Made by a program: the position numbers and the translations under genes. Positions 40,128-48,333 of a stretch of DNA of 64,000 bases are shown here, in pieces; the stretch's first letter is position 1; every line of letters begins with the position of its first letter. The notes below the pieces were generated by a model, which saw nothing but the letters and a program-made list of their open reading frames with translations, ran no database searches and had not been told where the DNA came from. Source of the DNA: Erwinia persicina NBRC 102418 (lineage in GTDB: Bacteria; Pseudomonadota; Gammaproteobacteria; Enterobacterales; Enterobacteriaceae); contig NZ_BCTN01000001.1 of the NCBI RefSeq assembly GCF_001571305.1, positions 558,001 to 622,000 on the forward strand, written 5' to 3'.

Positions 40128-41186
40128 ATGCAACCTATAAGCGGCCCCGGCGCGCCGTTACCCGGCGATCGCCCGACGATCGATGCCCCTCCCGGCAGTG
40201 TACGCCCGGGTAGCCCTGCGGGCACCACCGCCGCGGGCGAACAGCCTTTAACGCCTGCCCAGCGCACCACGCTGGAACGCCTGATCGTCAAAATTATGTC
40301 GCTCAGTTCGCTGAAGTCGCCCGAATTGTGGGCGGGTCTGCGCCATGAAGTGGGAGTGAAAAATGATGCCGGTTTACAGGCGCGTCATTTCCCGCCTGCG
40401 GAACAGTTTCTGAATACCCGCCTGTCGCAGGTGCAGAACACGCACGCCACGCGTCAACTGCTGCAACAGCTGACCGACCTGCTGCCGACCGGCAATAACC
40501 GCCAGGCGGTGAGCGATTTTATTCGTCAGCAGTTTGGCCACACTGTACTCAGCTCCCTCAATCCTGACCAGATGCGTCAGGTACTGACGATGCTGCAGAA
40601 TGGTCAGATGGCCATCCCCCAGCCGCAACAGAACCGCGTCACCGACCGCTCCCTGCTGCCTGCGGAACATCAGACGCTGAACCAGCAAATTTCACGCCTG
40701 GCGGCAGCCACCGGGGAACAGCCGGTCAAACTGTGGGCCTCGCTGCTAAAAGTGGTCAACCTGCACAGCGGCGACCCGATCCCCTCGCGCTTTTTTCCGC
40801 TGATGAACCAGTATTTACAGACCAGCCAGACCCTGAGCCAGCACGCCGCACCGACGCTCCATCTGCTGACAACCACGCTGAAACAGCCGCCGGATGCGGG
40901 AGAACAGCGAATGCTGGAAGACTACAGCCAGCAGCGCTTTAACGCCACGCCGCAGACCCTGTTGACCCCCACTCAGACCCAGGATCTGCTCAACCAGCTG
41001 TTCAGCCGCCGCGCAGAACGCCTGCAGGAACAGCCGCTGGCCGACAGCGAACTGAATCCGCGCCCGGTCACCGTCCCGCTGTGGGGTGCACTGCCGCCCG
41101 TTCTGCAGCCGCTGGCCAACCGTCCGGTATTTACCGCGTTCGCCGTGCTGCTGCTGCTGGTGCTGTTCCTCTGGATGCTGTTTTAA
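40128..41186 (+). CDS. flk: Flagellar regulator Flk
   Basis: Inner-membrane protein that in Salmonella and E. coli prevents early secretion of the anti-sigma factor FlgM before the hook is complete. The 352-residue product matches E. coli Flk (331): MQPISGPG start, Pro/Gly-rich first 40 residues, conserved ELWAGLRHEVGV, NNRQAVSDFIRQQFG and MAIPQPQQNRVTDRSLLPAEH, and a single C-terminal membrane helix (TAFAVLLLLVLFLWMLF). In E. coli flk sits directly beside pdxB; here about 7 kb of accessory genes separates them. Confidence 0.93.
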   Translation: MQPISGPGAPLPGDRPTIDAPPGSVRPGSPAGTTAAGEQPLTPAQRTTLERLIVKIMSLSSLKSPELWAGLRHEVGVKNDAGLQARHFPPAEQFLNTRLSQVQNTHATRQLLQQLTDLLPTGNNRQAVSDFIRQQFGHTVLSSLNPDQMRQVLTMLQNGQMAIPQPQQNRVTDRSLLPAEHQTLNQQISRLAAATGEQPVKLWASLLKVVNLHSGDPIPSRFFPLMNQYLQTSQTLSQHAAPTLHLLTTTLKQPPDAGEQRMLEDYSQQRFNATPQTLLTPTQTQDLLNQLFSRRAERLQEQPLADSELNPRPVTVPLWGALPPVLQPLANRPVFTAFAVLLLLVLFLWMLF

Positions 41187-41235
41187 TTCAGACGGTTTTG
41201 CCGGCCCGGAGGTTCCCGCTCTGAGCCGGCCTGTT

Positions 41236-42684
41236 CTACGCCGTCGCTTCGCTGACCTTGTTTTCGCCAAATTTGTCACGCATATGCTGCTCAATCTCCT
41301 CCAGACTTTTCCCGCGTGTTTCTGGCAGCATAAAGGCCACGAAGGCCAGCGAGCCGATATTAATAATGGCGAAAATAAAGAAGACCTTACTGCCGGCAAA
41401 AGCCATCAGCGGCGGGAAGCCGAAGGCCACCACTGCATTGAAGATCCACTGCATGGACACCGCAGTGCCGGTGAGTGCGCCGCGAAGCTGCATAGGGAAC
41501 AGTTCTGACATCAGCAGCCAGTACACTGGCGAGATGCACATCTGCATAAAGAACAGAAACAGCAGGATCAGCCCCAGCGCCAGATAGCTTTGAGTTAATC
41601 CGACCGGAACCAGCGTCATGACCAGCCCCAGCAACACCTGAGCAGCAATCACAAAAAACAGCCCGGTCATCAGCATCTTCCGGCGCGGGAAGCGGCTGAC
41701 GGCCCAGATCCCGACACAGGTTGCCAGCACCGAGACCACACCATTACCGATGGTTGCCGCAATGGCGGCACTGGTACCGAGGCCGGTGGATTTAAGAATG
41801 ATCGGCGTGTAATACATAAACCCATTAACGCCGGTAAACTGGATCACAAAACCCAGCCCTGTGCCGGTTAACAGCAGACGTAATACCCATTTCTCCCGGA
41901 TCAGGGTGCGCACGTCTGGCCCGCGCTCCGCTTTCCGCGCCTGTTTTTTCATTTCATTCATTTCCTTACGTACCTCACGCGGCGTTTCGCGCAGGTATTT
42001 CAGGATGTTCTTCGCTTCCTTCAGCCGCCCTTCTGCCACCAGCCAGTGAGGCGAGGCAGGAACAAAAAAGGTGCCAATAAACAGCAGCAGACCGGGGATC
42101 ATGGCAATCGCCAGCATATAGCGCCACAGATGTTCATCGTGAAGCAGGTAGCTGAGTAAGGTACTGGCCACATAAGCCACCAGTTGCCCGGTGACGATCA
42201 TCAGTTCATTGCGGCTGACCAGCGGTGCCCTTAATTTAGGCCCGGCGATTTCAGCAATAAAGACCGGAACGGTGGCCGAACCGCCGCCGACGGCAATCCC
42301 CAGCAGGAAACGCATGGCCACCATCACAGGGACGGAAGGGGCGAGGGCCGTGCCAAGGGAACCCAGAACAAACAGCACGGCCAGGCTGCGCAAGGTGAGC
42401 CGACGGCCAAATTTGTCCGAAAAAAAGCCGCTAAGGAAAGACCCCAGTGCAGCGCCGAACACCAGCGATGACGCTACCAGCCCTTCGGTAAAGGAAGTTA
42501 ACCCCAGCCCGCCCTGTGCGGCAGGCGCAGACATATAGGGCAACGCCCCCGAAATAATGCCGGTGTCGTAGCCAAAGGCCAGCGCGCCCATCGTGGCCAC
42601 CAGCACCACAAAGAAAATGCGTTGTCTGACGGTGACTGCGCGCTCAGTCTCATCACCCGATGAGTCAGCAGATGTTGTGTTCAT
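41236..42684 (-). CDS. Sugar porter family MFS transporter
   Basis: Predicted proton-coupled sugar or polyol uptake carrier. The 482-residue product has 12 membrane segments and sugar-porter signatures: GYDTGIISGALPYM in TM1, DKFGRRLTLRS after TM2, the PASPHWLVAEGR loop after TM6, QFTGVNGFMYYTP in TM7, SRFPRRKMLM, and PETRGKSLEEIEQHM at the end. It lacks close identity to GalP, AraE or XylE and resembles the IolT/YncC-type porters, so the substrate is not assigned. A GalR/LacI-type operator lies 46 bases upstream of the start. It stands alone, convergent with flk. Confidence 0.9.
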   Translation of the reverse strand: MNTTSADSSGDETERAVTVRQRIFFVVLVATMGALAFGYDTGIISGALPYMSAPAAQGGLGLTSFTEGLVASSLVFGAALGSFLSGFFSDKFGRRLTLRSLAVLFVLGSLGTALAPSVPVMVAMRFLLGIAVGGGSATVPVFIAEIAGPKLRAPLVSRNELMIVTGQLVAYVASTLLSYLLHDEHLWRYMLAIAMIPGLLLFIGTFFVPASPHWLVAEGRLKEAKNILKYLRETPREVRKEMNEMKKQARKAERGPDVRTLIREKWVLRLLLTGTGLGFVIQFTGVNGFMYYTPIILKSTGLGTSAAIAATIGNGVVSVLATCVGIWAVSRFPRRKMLMTGLFFVIAAQVLLGLVMTLVPVGLTQSYLALGLILLFLFFMQMCISPVYWLLMSELFPMQLRGALTGTAVSMQWIFNAVVAFGFPPLMAFAGSKVFFIFAIINIGSLAFVAFMLPETRGKSLEEIEQHMRDKFGENKVSEATA

Positions 42685-42729
42685 ATAATCCCTGAATAAA
42701 AAGAAAGGCCTGTGACGCTCACACGGCTT

Positions 42730-42745
42730 GTGAAATCGCTTACAC
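42730..42745. promoter_or_regulatory. GalR/LacI-type operator upstream of the sugar porter gene
   Basis: GTGAAATCGCTTACAC fits the GalR/GalS operator pattern TGNAANCGNTTNCA with a central CG and matching outer GTG/CAC. The same bases also fit a CRP half-matched site (TGTGA-N6-TTACA). Location directly upstream of a carbohydrate carrier gene supports control by a LacI-family repressor encoded elsewhere. Confidence 0.6.
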
Positions 42746-42802
42746 GGTGAGTCGGGCTAAAAGTGTAGACTCCGTCACAGTTTTCGCCAATTTATCAGGA
42801 AA

Positions 42803-43255
42803 CTAACAGCCGCAGTCGTGCAGGCCCGGCTCTTCCGGCCAGTGACCGGGTTCATTGCCTTCGGTGACCGGATGGCTGTCGCGACGCCAGAAATCCAGCC
42901 CGCCAATCAGTTCCTTCACTTTCAGTCCCGCAGACGCCAGCTTCCAGGCACCTTTGGTCGAGCCATTACAACCAATGCCATCGCAGTAAGTGATATAAAC
43001 TGTCTCGCGATCCCACCCGGCCAGCGTGTCGGCATTCATCAGCCGATGGGGAAAGCTTAAGGCACCGCAGATATGCCCGGCATGATACTGCTGCTCAGAG
43101 CGGGTATCGATCACCACAATTCCGGCGATCCCCCGGGAGAGATCCTGAGCGACATCCCAGGCATCGGCATAGTGCGCCAGCTTATCGTGCAGCCATGACG
43201 CACTCTGCTGGGGAGACGGCGGGGGAAATTGTAAAACGGCGGAAAGCTGACTCAT
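42803..43255 (-). CDS. Rhodanese-like domain protein
   Basis: Single-domain sulfurtransferase-like protein. The ATG at 43255 follows GAGGAG by 6 bases and gives MSQLSAVLQFPPPSPQQ and 150 residues. The rhodanese fold elements IVVIDTRSEQQYHAGHICGALSFPH (about 46-70) and the active loop VYITYCDGIGCNGS are visible; C91 is the predicted persulfide-forming cysteine, with a second cysteine at C96. The C-terminal tail HDCGC adds two cysteines that could relay sulfur or bind metal. It is divergent from the MocR-type regulator, which probably controls it. Confidence 0.88.
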   Translation of the reverse strand: MSQLSAVLQFPPPSPQQSASWLHDKLAHYADAWDVAQDLSRGIAGIVVIDTRSEQQYHAGHICGALSFPHRLMNADTLAGWDRETVYITYCDGIGCNGSTKGAWKLASAGLKVKELIGGLDFWRRDSHPVTEGNEPGHWPEEPGLHDCGC

Positions 43256-43296
43256 GGAAAACTCCTCGGGATCATTAAGGTTGCCATCATAAAGTG

Positions 43297-43341
43297 AATG
43301 GGTCTTAATCATAAGACCCATTTCCTTGAGATGATAAGACC
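43297..43341. promoter_or_regulatory. Perfect palindrome plus direct repeat between rhodanese and MocR genes
   Basis: AATGGGTCTTA (43297-43307) and TAAGACCCATT (43312-43322) are perfect 11-base inverted arms around ATCA. A further copy of ATAAGACC occurs at 43334-43341, 23 bases after the one at 43311-43318. An inverted repeat with an additional direct repeat next to the gene is typical of MocR-family operators. It lies in the 89-base gap shared by both genes. Confidence 0.75.
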
Positions 43342-43344
43342 ACG

Positions 43345-44772
43345 ATGACCGCCACTTCTGTCCCCTTCCCTGCCCTGTTTTCCCGGCAGAGGGCCGCCAC
43401 GCTTCGAGAAAAAGTGTGCACCATGCTGCGTCAGGCCATTGCCAGCGCCGTGCTGCCCGCTGGCGCGCGCCTGCCCTCGTCACGCGTACTGGCCAGCGAT
43501 CTCGCCCTGTCCCGTGTCACGATTGAAGCCGCCTATAGCCAGCTGGAGAGCGAGGGATATCTGTCGCGACATAGCGGACGGGGCACGTTTGTCGCCATCG
43601 CGCCTTCCCCGGTTGTGCGTGGGCCGCAGCCTCCTTCTCCGGCGCTCTCCCTGTCGCTGCGCGGAAAGCAGATCGTCAGTAGTGGTGGCTGCGAAGATCC
43701 CCTTTACCCCCGGGCTTTTGCATCAGGTTCACCCGATTTACGTGCTTTCCCCCAAATGCTATGGCGCCGTCTGACGCAGCACCGTCTGCGGTCGGGTGAA
43801 GCACTGATGCGTTATGGCGATCCACTGGGGTTGCCCGACCTGCGCCAGGCGGTGGCTCACTATCTGGGTCAGTCACGCGGCGTGCGCTGTAACGCTGACC
43901 AGGTGGTGATCCTGACCAGCTCGCAGCAGGCGCTACAGATGATTGCCCTGCTGCTGTGCGATGCGGGCGATCGGATATGGATGGAAGATCCGGGCTACCG
44001 GGGGGCATGGCATGCTTTTTCCAGCGCAGGCGCGCAGGTGACCGGCATTCCCACCGATGATGAGGGCGCGGTTATCATTGAAGCCCCTTTGCCTCGCCTG
44101 GTTTATCTGACCCCGGCACATCAGTACCCCACCGGCGTGACGATGAGCATGCAGCGGCGTCAGGCATGGCTGGCGTGGGCACATCAGCATCAGCGCTGGC
44201 TGGTGGAGGACGACTACGACAGCGAGTTTCATTACGATGGACGTCCGCTGCCCGCTCTTCAGGGGCTGGAAGAGAGGGCTCGGGTTCTCTATATGGGTAC
44301 GTTTTCCAAAGTACTGTTTCCGTCGCTGCGGCTGGCGTATCTGGTAGTGCCCGACGCACTGATTGATCCGCTGCGCCGACTGCGCAGCGTGATGGACGGC
44401 CACAGCGCCCAGCTGATGCAGGCGGTGACGGCTGACTTTATCCAGCACGGACACTTTGCCGCCCACCTGCGGCTGATGTGCCAACTGTACGCCAGCCGCC
44501 GTCATCTGCTGATTGATCAACTCAATAATAAGCTGGCGGATCGCCTGGTCCTGTTCCCGCATCAGGGCGGGCTACAACTGACGGTCGGTCTGAAAACAGG
44601 GGGAGAAAAACGGCTGACGCAGGAGGCCGCGCAAAACGGGCTGCTGCTGCCGCGACTGTCGCCGCTGTATCAGCAGCAGCGCGCGCAGGAAGGCTGGCTA
44701 CTGGGGTTTTCGGCTCTACAGCCTGCCGAAATCGTGCAGGCAGCAGGTAAACTCAGCCGTCTGCGCTACTGA
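43345..44772 (+). CDS. MocR-family PLP-dependent transcriptional regulator
   Basis: Fusion of an N-terminal GntR-type winged helix ([28 protein letters not shown]..., about 15-80) with a class I aminotransferase-like domain (about 110-470) that binds PLP but normally has no transaminase role. The PLP lysine is in [17 protein letters not shown] and the cofactor aspartate in [15 protein letters not shown]. 475 residues, usual for PdxR-like members. The divergent rhodanese gene and the intergenic palindrome suggest local control; whether the signal is PLP, an amino compound or sulfur related is open. Its last 20 bases overlap the convergent yfcJ gene. Confidence 0.9.
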   Translation: MTATSVPFPALFSRQRAATLREKVCTMLRQAIASAVLPAGARLPSSRVLASDLALSRVTIEAAYSQLESEGYLSRHSGRGTFVAIAPSPVVRGPQPPSPALSLSLRGKQIVSSGGCEDPLYPRAFASGSPDLRAFPQMLWRRLTQHRLRSGEALMRYGDPLGLPDLRQAVAHYLGQSRGVRCNADQVVILTSSQQALQMIALLLCDAGDRIWMEDPGYRGAWHAFSSAGAQVTGIPTDDEGAVIIEAPLPRLVYLTPAHQYPTGVTMSMQRRQAWLAWAHQHQRWLVEDDYDSEFHYDGRPLPALQGLEERARVLYMGTFSKVLFPSLRLAYLVVPDALIDPLRRLRSVMDGHSAQLMQAVTADFIQHGHFAAHLRLMCQLYASRRHLLIDQLNNKLADRLVLFPHQGGLQLTVGLKTGGEKRLTQEAAQNGLLLPRLSPLYQQQRAQEGWLLGFSALQPAEIVQAAGKLSRLRY

Positions 44773-45946
44773 CGGTCGTGCGCGAGAAACTGAAGGTGAT
44801 CGCTATGCCCGCCAGCGCACAGACCGTACCGGCAGCAAATACCGCTCCGTAGCCCATCGTCGTGGCCAGCACGCCCGTTAGCGGCCCGCTGACGCCGTAG
44901 GCGATATCCTGAAATGCCGAAAATCCGCCCAGCGCGGTACCGCGTACCTGCGGAGCCACGCGCCTCAGCACCTCCACGCCCAGCGCCGGGAAGACCAGTG
45001 AACAGCCGCAGCCGGTCAGTGCCGCGCCCGCCAGCGCCATACCGCCACTGGTCGCCCCTGCCAGTAGCAGCAGGCCGCAGGCCTCAACCGCCAGAGAGAT
45101 CAGCGCAACGCGAATACCTCCGAGACGATCCGGCAGTCCGCCAAACAGCACGCGAACCAGCACAAAGGCCAGCCCAAAAGCGGTGAGGGCAAAACCGGCA
45201 TTGCCCCACTGCTGGTCAGCAAAATAGAGCGACGTAAAGGTACCGATCACTGCGAAACCGACCCCCTGTAAGGCCAGCGCCAGACCCGGCCGGGTAATCA
45301 GGCCCACCACCTTCCACAGCGAAGGGCGCTGCCCGCCATGGACGGGCACGCCGCGGATACCGACATTGAACAGCAGCGCCACCAGCGGCAGCAGCAGCGT
45401 GGCCACACCCAGCGCCTCAAAGCCCCACAGGCTGTGCAGCCACAGCCCCAGCGGAGCACCGGCGGCCAGCGCACCATAAATGGCCATGCCGTTCCACGAC
45501 ATTACCTGTCCCCCGCGCTTAGGCCCCACCAGGCCCATCCCCCAAGTCAGGTTTCCGGTCAGTAACTGGCTTTCACCAAAGCCCAGCAGCAGACGGCCGG
45601 CCACCAGCAGGCCAAACTTCCCCATCACCGGTAACGGCAGCAGCGCCGCAAGAAGATAGGCAACGCCTACCAGCGCCAGCGCCAGCATCCCCTGCAGGGT
45701 CGACCGCTTCGCCCCGCGCTGGTCGGCCAGCCGCCCGGCATAGCCACGCGTCAGCAGTGTGGCAAAGAACTGTACACCCACCGCCAGTCCCACCATCACA
45801 TTACTCAGCCCCAGTTCACGGTGCACATACAGAGGGATTACCGGCAGGGCAAGGCCCGCCGTGAGGTAAGTAAGAAAAACAGCAAAGGCAATACGCGCCA
45901 GCGCACGTGTCCCCTGCTTTGGGCTGACATCTGAAAGGGTGGACAT
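44753..45946 (-). CDS. yfcJ: MFS transporter YfcJ
   Basis: Major facilitator of the YfcJ/YhhS group, predicted exporter of unknown substrate (reported arabinose-like efflux activity in the group). The ATG at 45946 with CAGGAGA upstream gives [20 protein letters not shown] and 397 residues (E. coli 392). Twelve membrane segments and conserved stretches [40 protein letters not shown] and [14 protein letters not shown] match E. coli YfcJ. In E. coli yfcJ lies between flk and fabB; here accessory genes flank it on both sides. Confidence 0.9.
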   Translation of the reverse strand: MSTLSDVSPKQGTRALARIAFAVFLTYLTAGLALPVIPLYVHRELGLSNVMVGLAVGVQFFATLLTRGYAGRLADQRGAKRSTLQGMLALALVGVAYLLAALLPLPVMGKFGLLVAGRLLLGFGESQLLTGNLTWGMGLVGPKRGGQVMSWNGMAIYGALAAGAPLGLWLHSLWGFEALGVATLLLPLVALLFNVGIRGVPVHGGQRPSLWKVVGLITRPGLALALQGVGFAVIGTFTSLYFADQQWGNAGFALTAFGLAFVLVRVLFGGLPDRLGGIRVALISLAVEACGLLLLAGATSGGMALAGAALTGCGCSLVFPALGVEVLRRVAPQVRGTALGGFSAFQDIAYGVSGPLTGVLATTMGYGAVFAAGTVCALAGIAITFSFSRTTVSSADG

Positions 45947-46146
45947 GGTGAACGTCTCCTGGTAACACCTGCGGCACAGCCTGTGCCGCCGATCCGGTCT
46001 GGATGAAATTTTATTTTCAAAGGAATACACCGTGGCTAAACAGCAGCGAAAAGGTTTTATCCCCCTCAATAGGGCAAAATGCCCTTCGTGAGTCAGCCCG
46101 GTGTCGTTTATTATCACGGCAACATGGGTTATTCGGGAATAAGAAA

Positions 46147-46836
46147 TTGAAAACAGGAGCTATCGCATTCACGCTTTCCGCACTGCTGGCCAGTACCTCT
46201 GCCTTTTCTGCCGAAGAGGAGAGCTGTCGTAACGGCTTTTTCCCCGGCTACCAGGGCGAGTATCACCAGGCGGAAATTCGCGCCGGGGCCGGTCAGGTGC
46301 ATTTCTATGATGATATGAACGGCTGCCCGGAAAAAGGCAAAAGCTGTGCACGGAAGGCCTGGCTGGTGCCGGGCAACAAGGTGCTGGTCGCGCAAACCAA
46401 ACCCGGCTGGAGCTGCGTCTGGTATTTTGCCAAAAAACGCGATTTTACCAGCTGGATCCCCTCTGCCAGCCTGAGCCCAATCCCGACCCGCACCGTGCAG
46501 GAAGCGGACTGGCTGGGACGCTGGCTGCCCGTCGAAGGTAATAATGTGATTACCCTCTCCCGCCGTGGTGGCCGCCTGCACGTCAGCGGTAACGCAGACT
46601 GGCACGGGGGTATCAACAGCTACGGTGAACAGGTGGTGCATGTGGGCGAAATTGACGATGACGCCACGGTGAAGGGAAACCGTCTGACCTTTGGCGTGCC
46701 GGACTCAACGACGTATGAGTGCGGCGGCGAAATGCTGTTGGTTAACGGTAACCTTATCGTGCGCGACAACAGTAACTGCGGTGGGATGAACGTGCGCTTC
46801 GATAGCGTGTATCGCCTGGCAGAAAAGACGAAATAG
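46147..46836 (+). CDS. Secreted SH3-like domain protein, TTG start
   Basis: Exported protein of unknown function. The only start that gives a proper signal peptide is the TTG at 46147 (GGGA 8 bases upstream), yielding [22 protein letters not shown] and a mature part beginning EEESCRNGF; total 229 residues. The open frame goes back to 46003 but overlaps the yfcJ start region. The mature part has an SH3b-like stretch ([15 protein letters not shown] ... [20 protein letters not shown], about 70-125) and a beta-rich C-terminal half with [21 protein letters not shown]. Six or more cysteines ([23 protein letters not shown]) suggest disulfides in the periplasm. I do not recognise a named family. Confidence 0.7.
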   Translation: MKTGAIAFTLSALLASTSAFSAEEESCRNGFFPGYQGEYHQAEIRAGAGQVHFYDDMNGCPEKGKSCARKAWLVPGNKVLVAQTKPGWSCVWYFAKKRDFTSWIPSASLSPIPTRTVQEADWLGRWLPVEGNNVITLSRRGGRLHVSGNADWHGGINSYGEQVVHVGEIDDDATVKGNRLTFGVPDSTTYECGGEMLLVNGNLIVRDNSNCGGMNVRFDSVYRLAEKTK

Positions 46837-47295
46837 CCGGCAGTCCATTGCACCGTGAGGAAGATAACGAACCTGGACTGACCTTCTGTAATTAAATTAC
46901 GTTTCTCCCCTTCTTTTTTTTCGTTCACCTCGGTAAAAAATGAGGGGGAAATCGCGAGGACTCTCGCATTATGCGCACATCACAGCCTGAATCTCGTCCT
47001 GGTTGCCGCTCTACGAAGAAGAACGCCCCGACCAACCAGCCACCTTGTTAAATAAAAGTTAACAAAAATAAAAAGAAACAAATAAATAACATTTTAACGT
47101 CGTAAAAAAACAACAATGACATCCATTTAAACAAAAATTTAACCATATTTAACACTATTTTTAACATTAAAAGTTAGCGATCACACTTCTGCCTTCTGCT
47201 CAACTCTTCACCAAAATCTTCTTGCTATCTTGTTCCGGTGGTCAATACCACCTCTTACCTGACAAAAACAACGAACCGGATAACAAGGTACTGCT
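46837..47295 (+). promoter_or_regulatory. AT-rich control region of the sugar ABC operon with operator-like repeats
   Basis: A 459-base gap with no gene seen. From about 47040 the sequence is very AT-rich. TTGTTAA (47045-47051) and TTAACAA (47059-47065) form an inverted repeat with a 7-base spacer. TTTAAC recurs at 47093, 47138, 47148 and 47160, the last three spaced 10 and 12 bases apart, near one helical turn. This pattern suggests a regulator or nucleoid-protein binding array. No regulator gene is found in the operon itself. Confidence 0.5.
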
Positions 47296-48282
47296 ATGAA
47301 ATTTAACCTCTCGTTACTCAACGCCTGTGTCGTCTCTGCCTGCATGTTGTTCGCGACTCCTCTGCTGGCCGCAGAAAAACATGATATCGCCGTGGTAGCC
47401 AAGGTGACCGGTATTCCCTGGTTCACCCGTATGGCTGTCGGAGTGGATGAAGCCGCGAAAAAACTGGATGTTAACGCTTACCAGGTCGGCGGATCCACCG
47501 CTGACCCGGCGCAGCAGGTCAAGGTGATTGAAGACCTTATCGCCAAAAAAGTCGATGCGATTATCGTGGTACCGAACGATGCCAAAGTGCTTGAGCCGGT
47601 ACTGAAAAAAGCACGCGCTCAGGGCATCGTGGTCCTGACCCATGAATCCCCGGACCAGCCGATTGGCCAGTGGGATGTCGAGACCATCGACAGCGTCAAA
47701 TATGCTGAAAAGAACATGGATGAACTGGCCAGCAGCATGGGCGGTAAAGGCGGCTATGCCATCTATGTCGGTTCCCTGACCGTGCCGCTGCACAACGCCT
47801 GGGCGGATGCGGCTATCAAATATCAGAAAGAAAAATACCCTGATATGCACGAAGTCACCTCGCGCCTGCCAGTGGCGGAAAGCATTGATAAATCTTACGC
47901 CACCACACTCGACCTGATGCGCACCTACCCGGATCTGAAAGGCATAATCGGCTTCGGTTCACTCGGCCCGATTGGTGCCGGACAGGCGGTGAAGAGCAAA
48001 CGGGCGAAAAATAAAATTGCCGTCGTCGGCATTGCGATGCCAGCCCAGGCGGCCCCCTACCTGGCCAGCGGCGATATCAAAAAAGCCCTGCTGTGGGATC
48101 CGAAAGATGCCGGGTTTGCGCTGGTCAGCCTGGCGGACCAGCTGCTGGACGGCAAGCAGGTCACGCCGGATCTGACCATTGACGGGCTGGGTAAAGCGGA
48201 TGTGGATATGGAGCACCATGTGATCCGCTTTAACCGCATCCTTGAAGTGACCAAAGATAACGCGAAATCCCTCGGCTTCTGA
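47296..48282 (+). CDS. Periplasmic sugar-binding protein of a CUT2-type ABC importer
   Basis: Type I periplasmic binding protein (RbsB/LsrB/RhaS group), predicted to bind a pentose or related sugar. Signal peptide about 1-25 (CVVSACMLFATPLLA-AEKHD). Typical features are IAVVAKVTGIPWFTRMAVGV at the mature start, the SVSGQ-like DPAQQVKVIEDLIAKKVDAIIVVPND segment, VVLTHESPD and the hinge GIIGFGSLGPIGAGQAV. 328 residues. It is often the kind of protein labelled autoinducer-2 binding, but the operon lacks lsrK, lsrF and lsrG relatives and instead has a pentulose kinase, so a sugar substrate is more likely. Confidence 0.88.
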   Translation: MKFNLSLLNACVVSACMLFATPLLAAEKHDIAVVAKVTGIPWFTRMAVGVDEAAKKLDVNAYQVGGSTADPAQQVKVIEDLIAKKVDAIIVVPNDAKVLEPVLKKARAQGIVVLTHESPDQPIGQWDVETIDSVKYAEKNMDELASSMGGKGGYAIYVGSLTVPLHNAWADAAIKYQKEKYPDMHEVTSRLPVAESIDKSYATTLDLMRTYPDLKGIIGFGSLGPIGAGQAVKSKRAKNKIAVVGIAMPAQAAPYLASGDIKKALLWDPKDAGFALVSLADQLLDGKQVTPDLTIDGLGKADVDMEHHVIRFNRILEVTKDNAKSLGF

Positions 48283-48333
48283 TCGTATCGGGCCAGTCTC
48301 TGCTGGCCCTGTTCCACACCAGGGTACTGAATT

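Noticed and set aside
47296-48282. Autoinducer-2 binding protein (LsrB) reading of the sugar-binding protein
   Set aside because: No LsrK, LsrF, LsrG or LsrR relatives are present; the operon enzymes point to pentose or pentulose metabolism.
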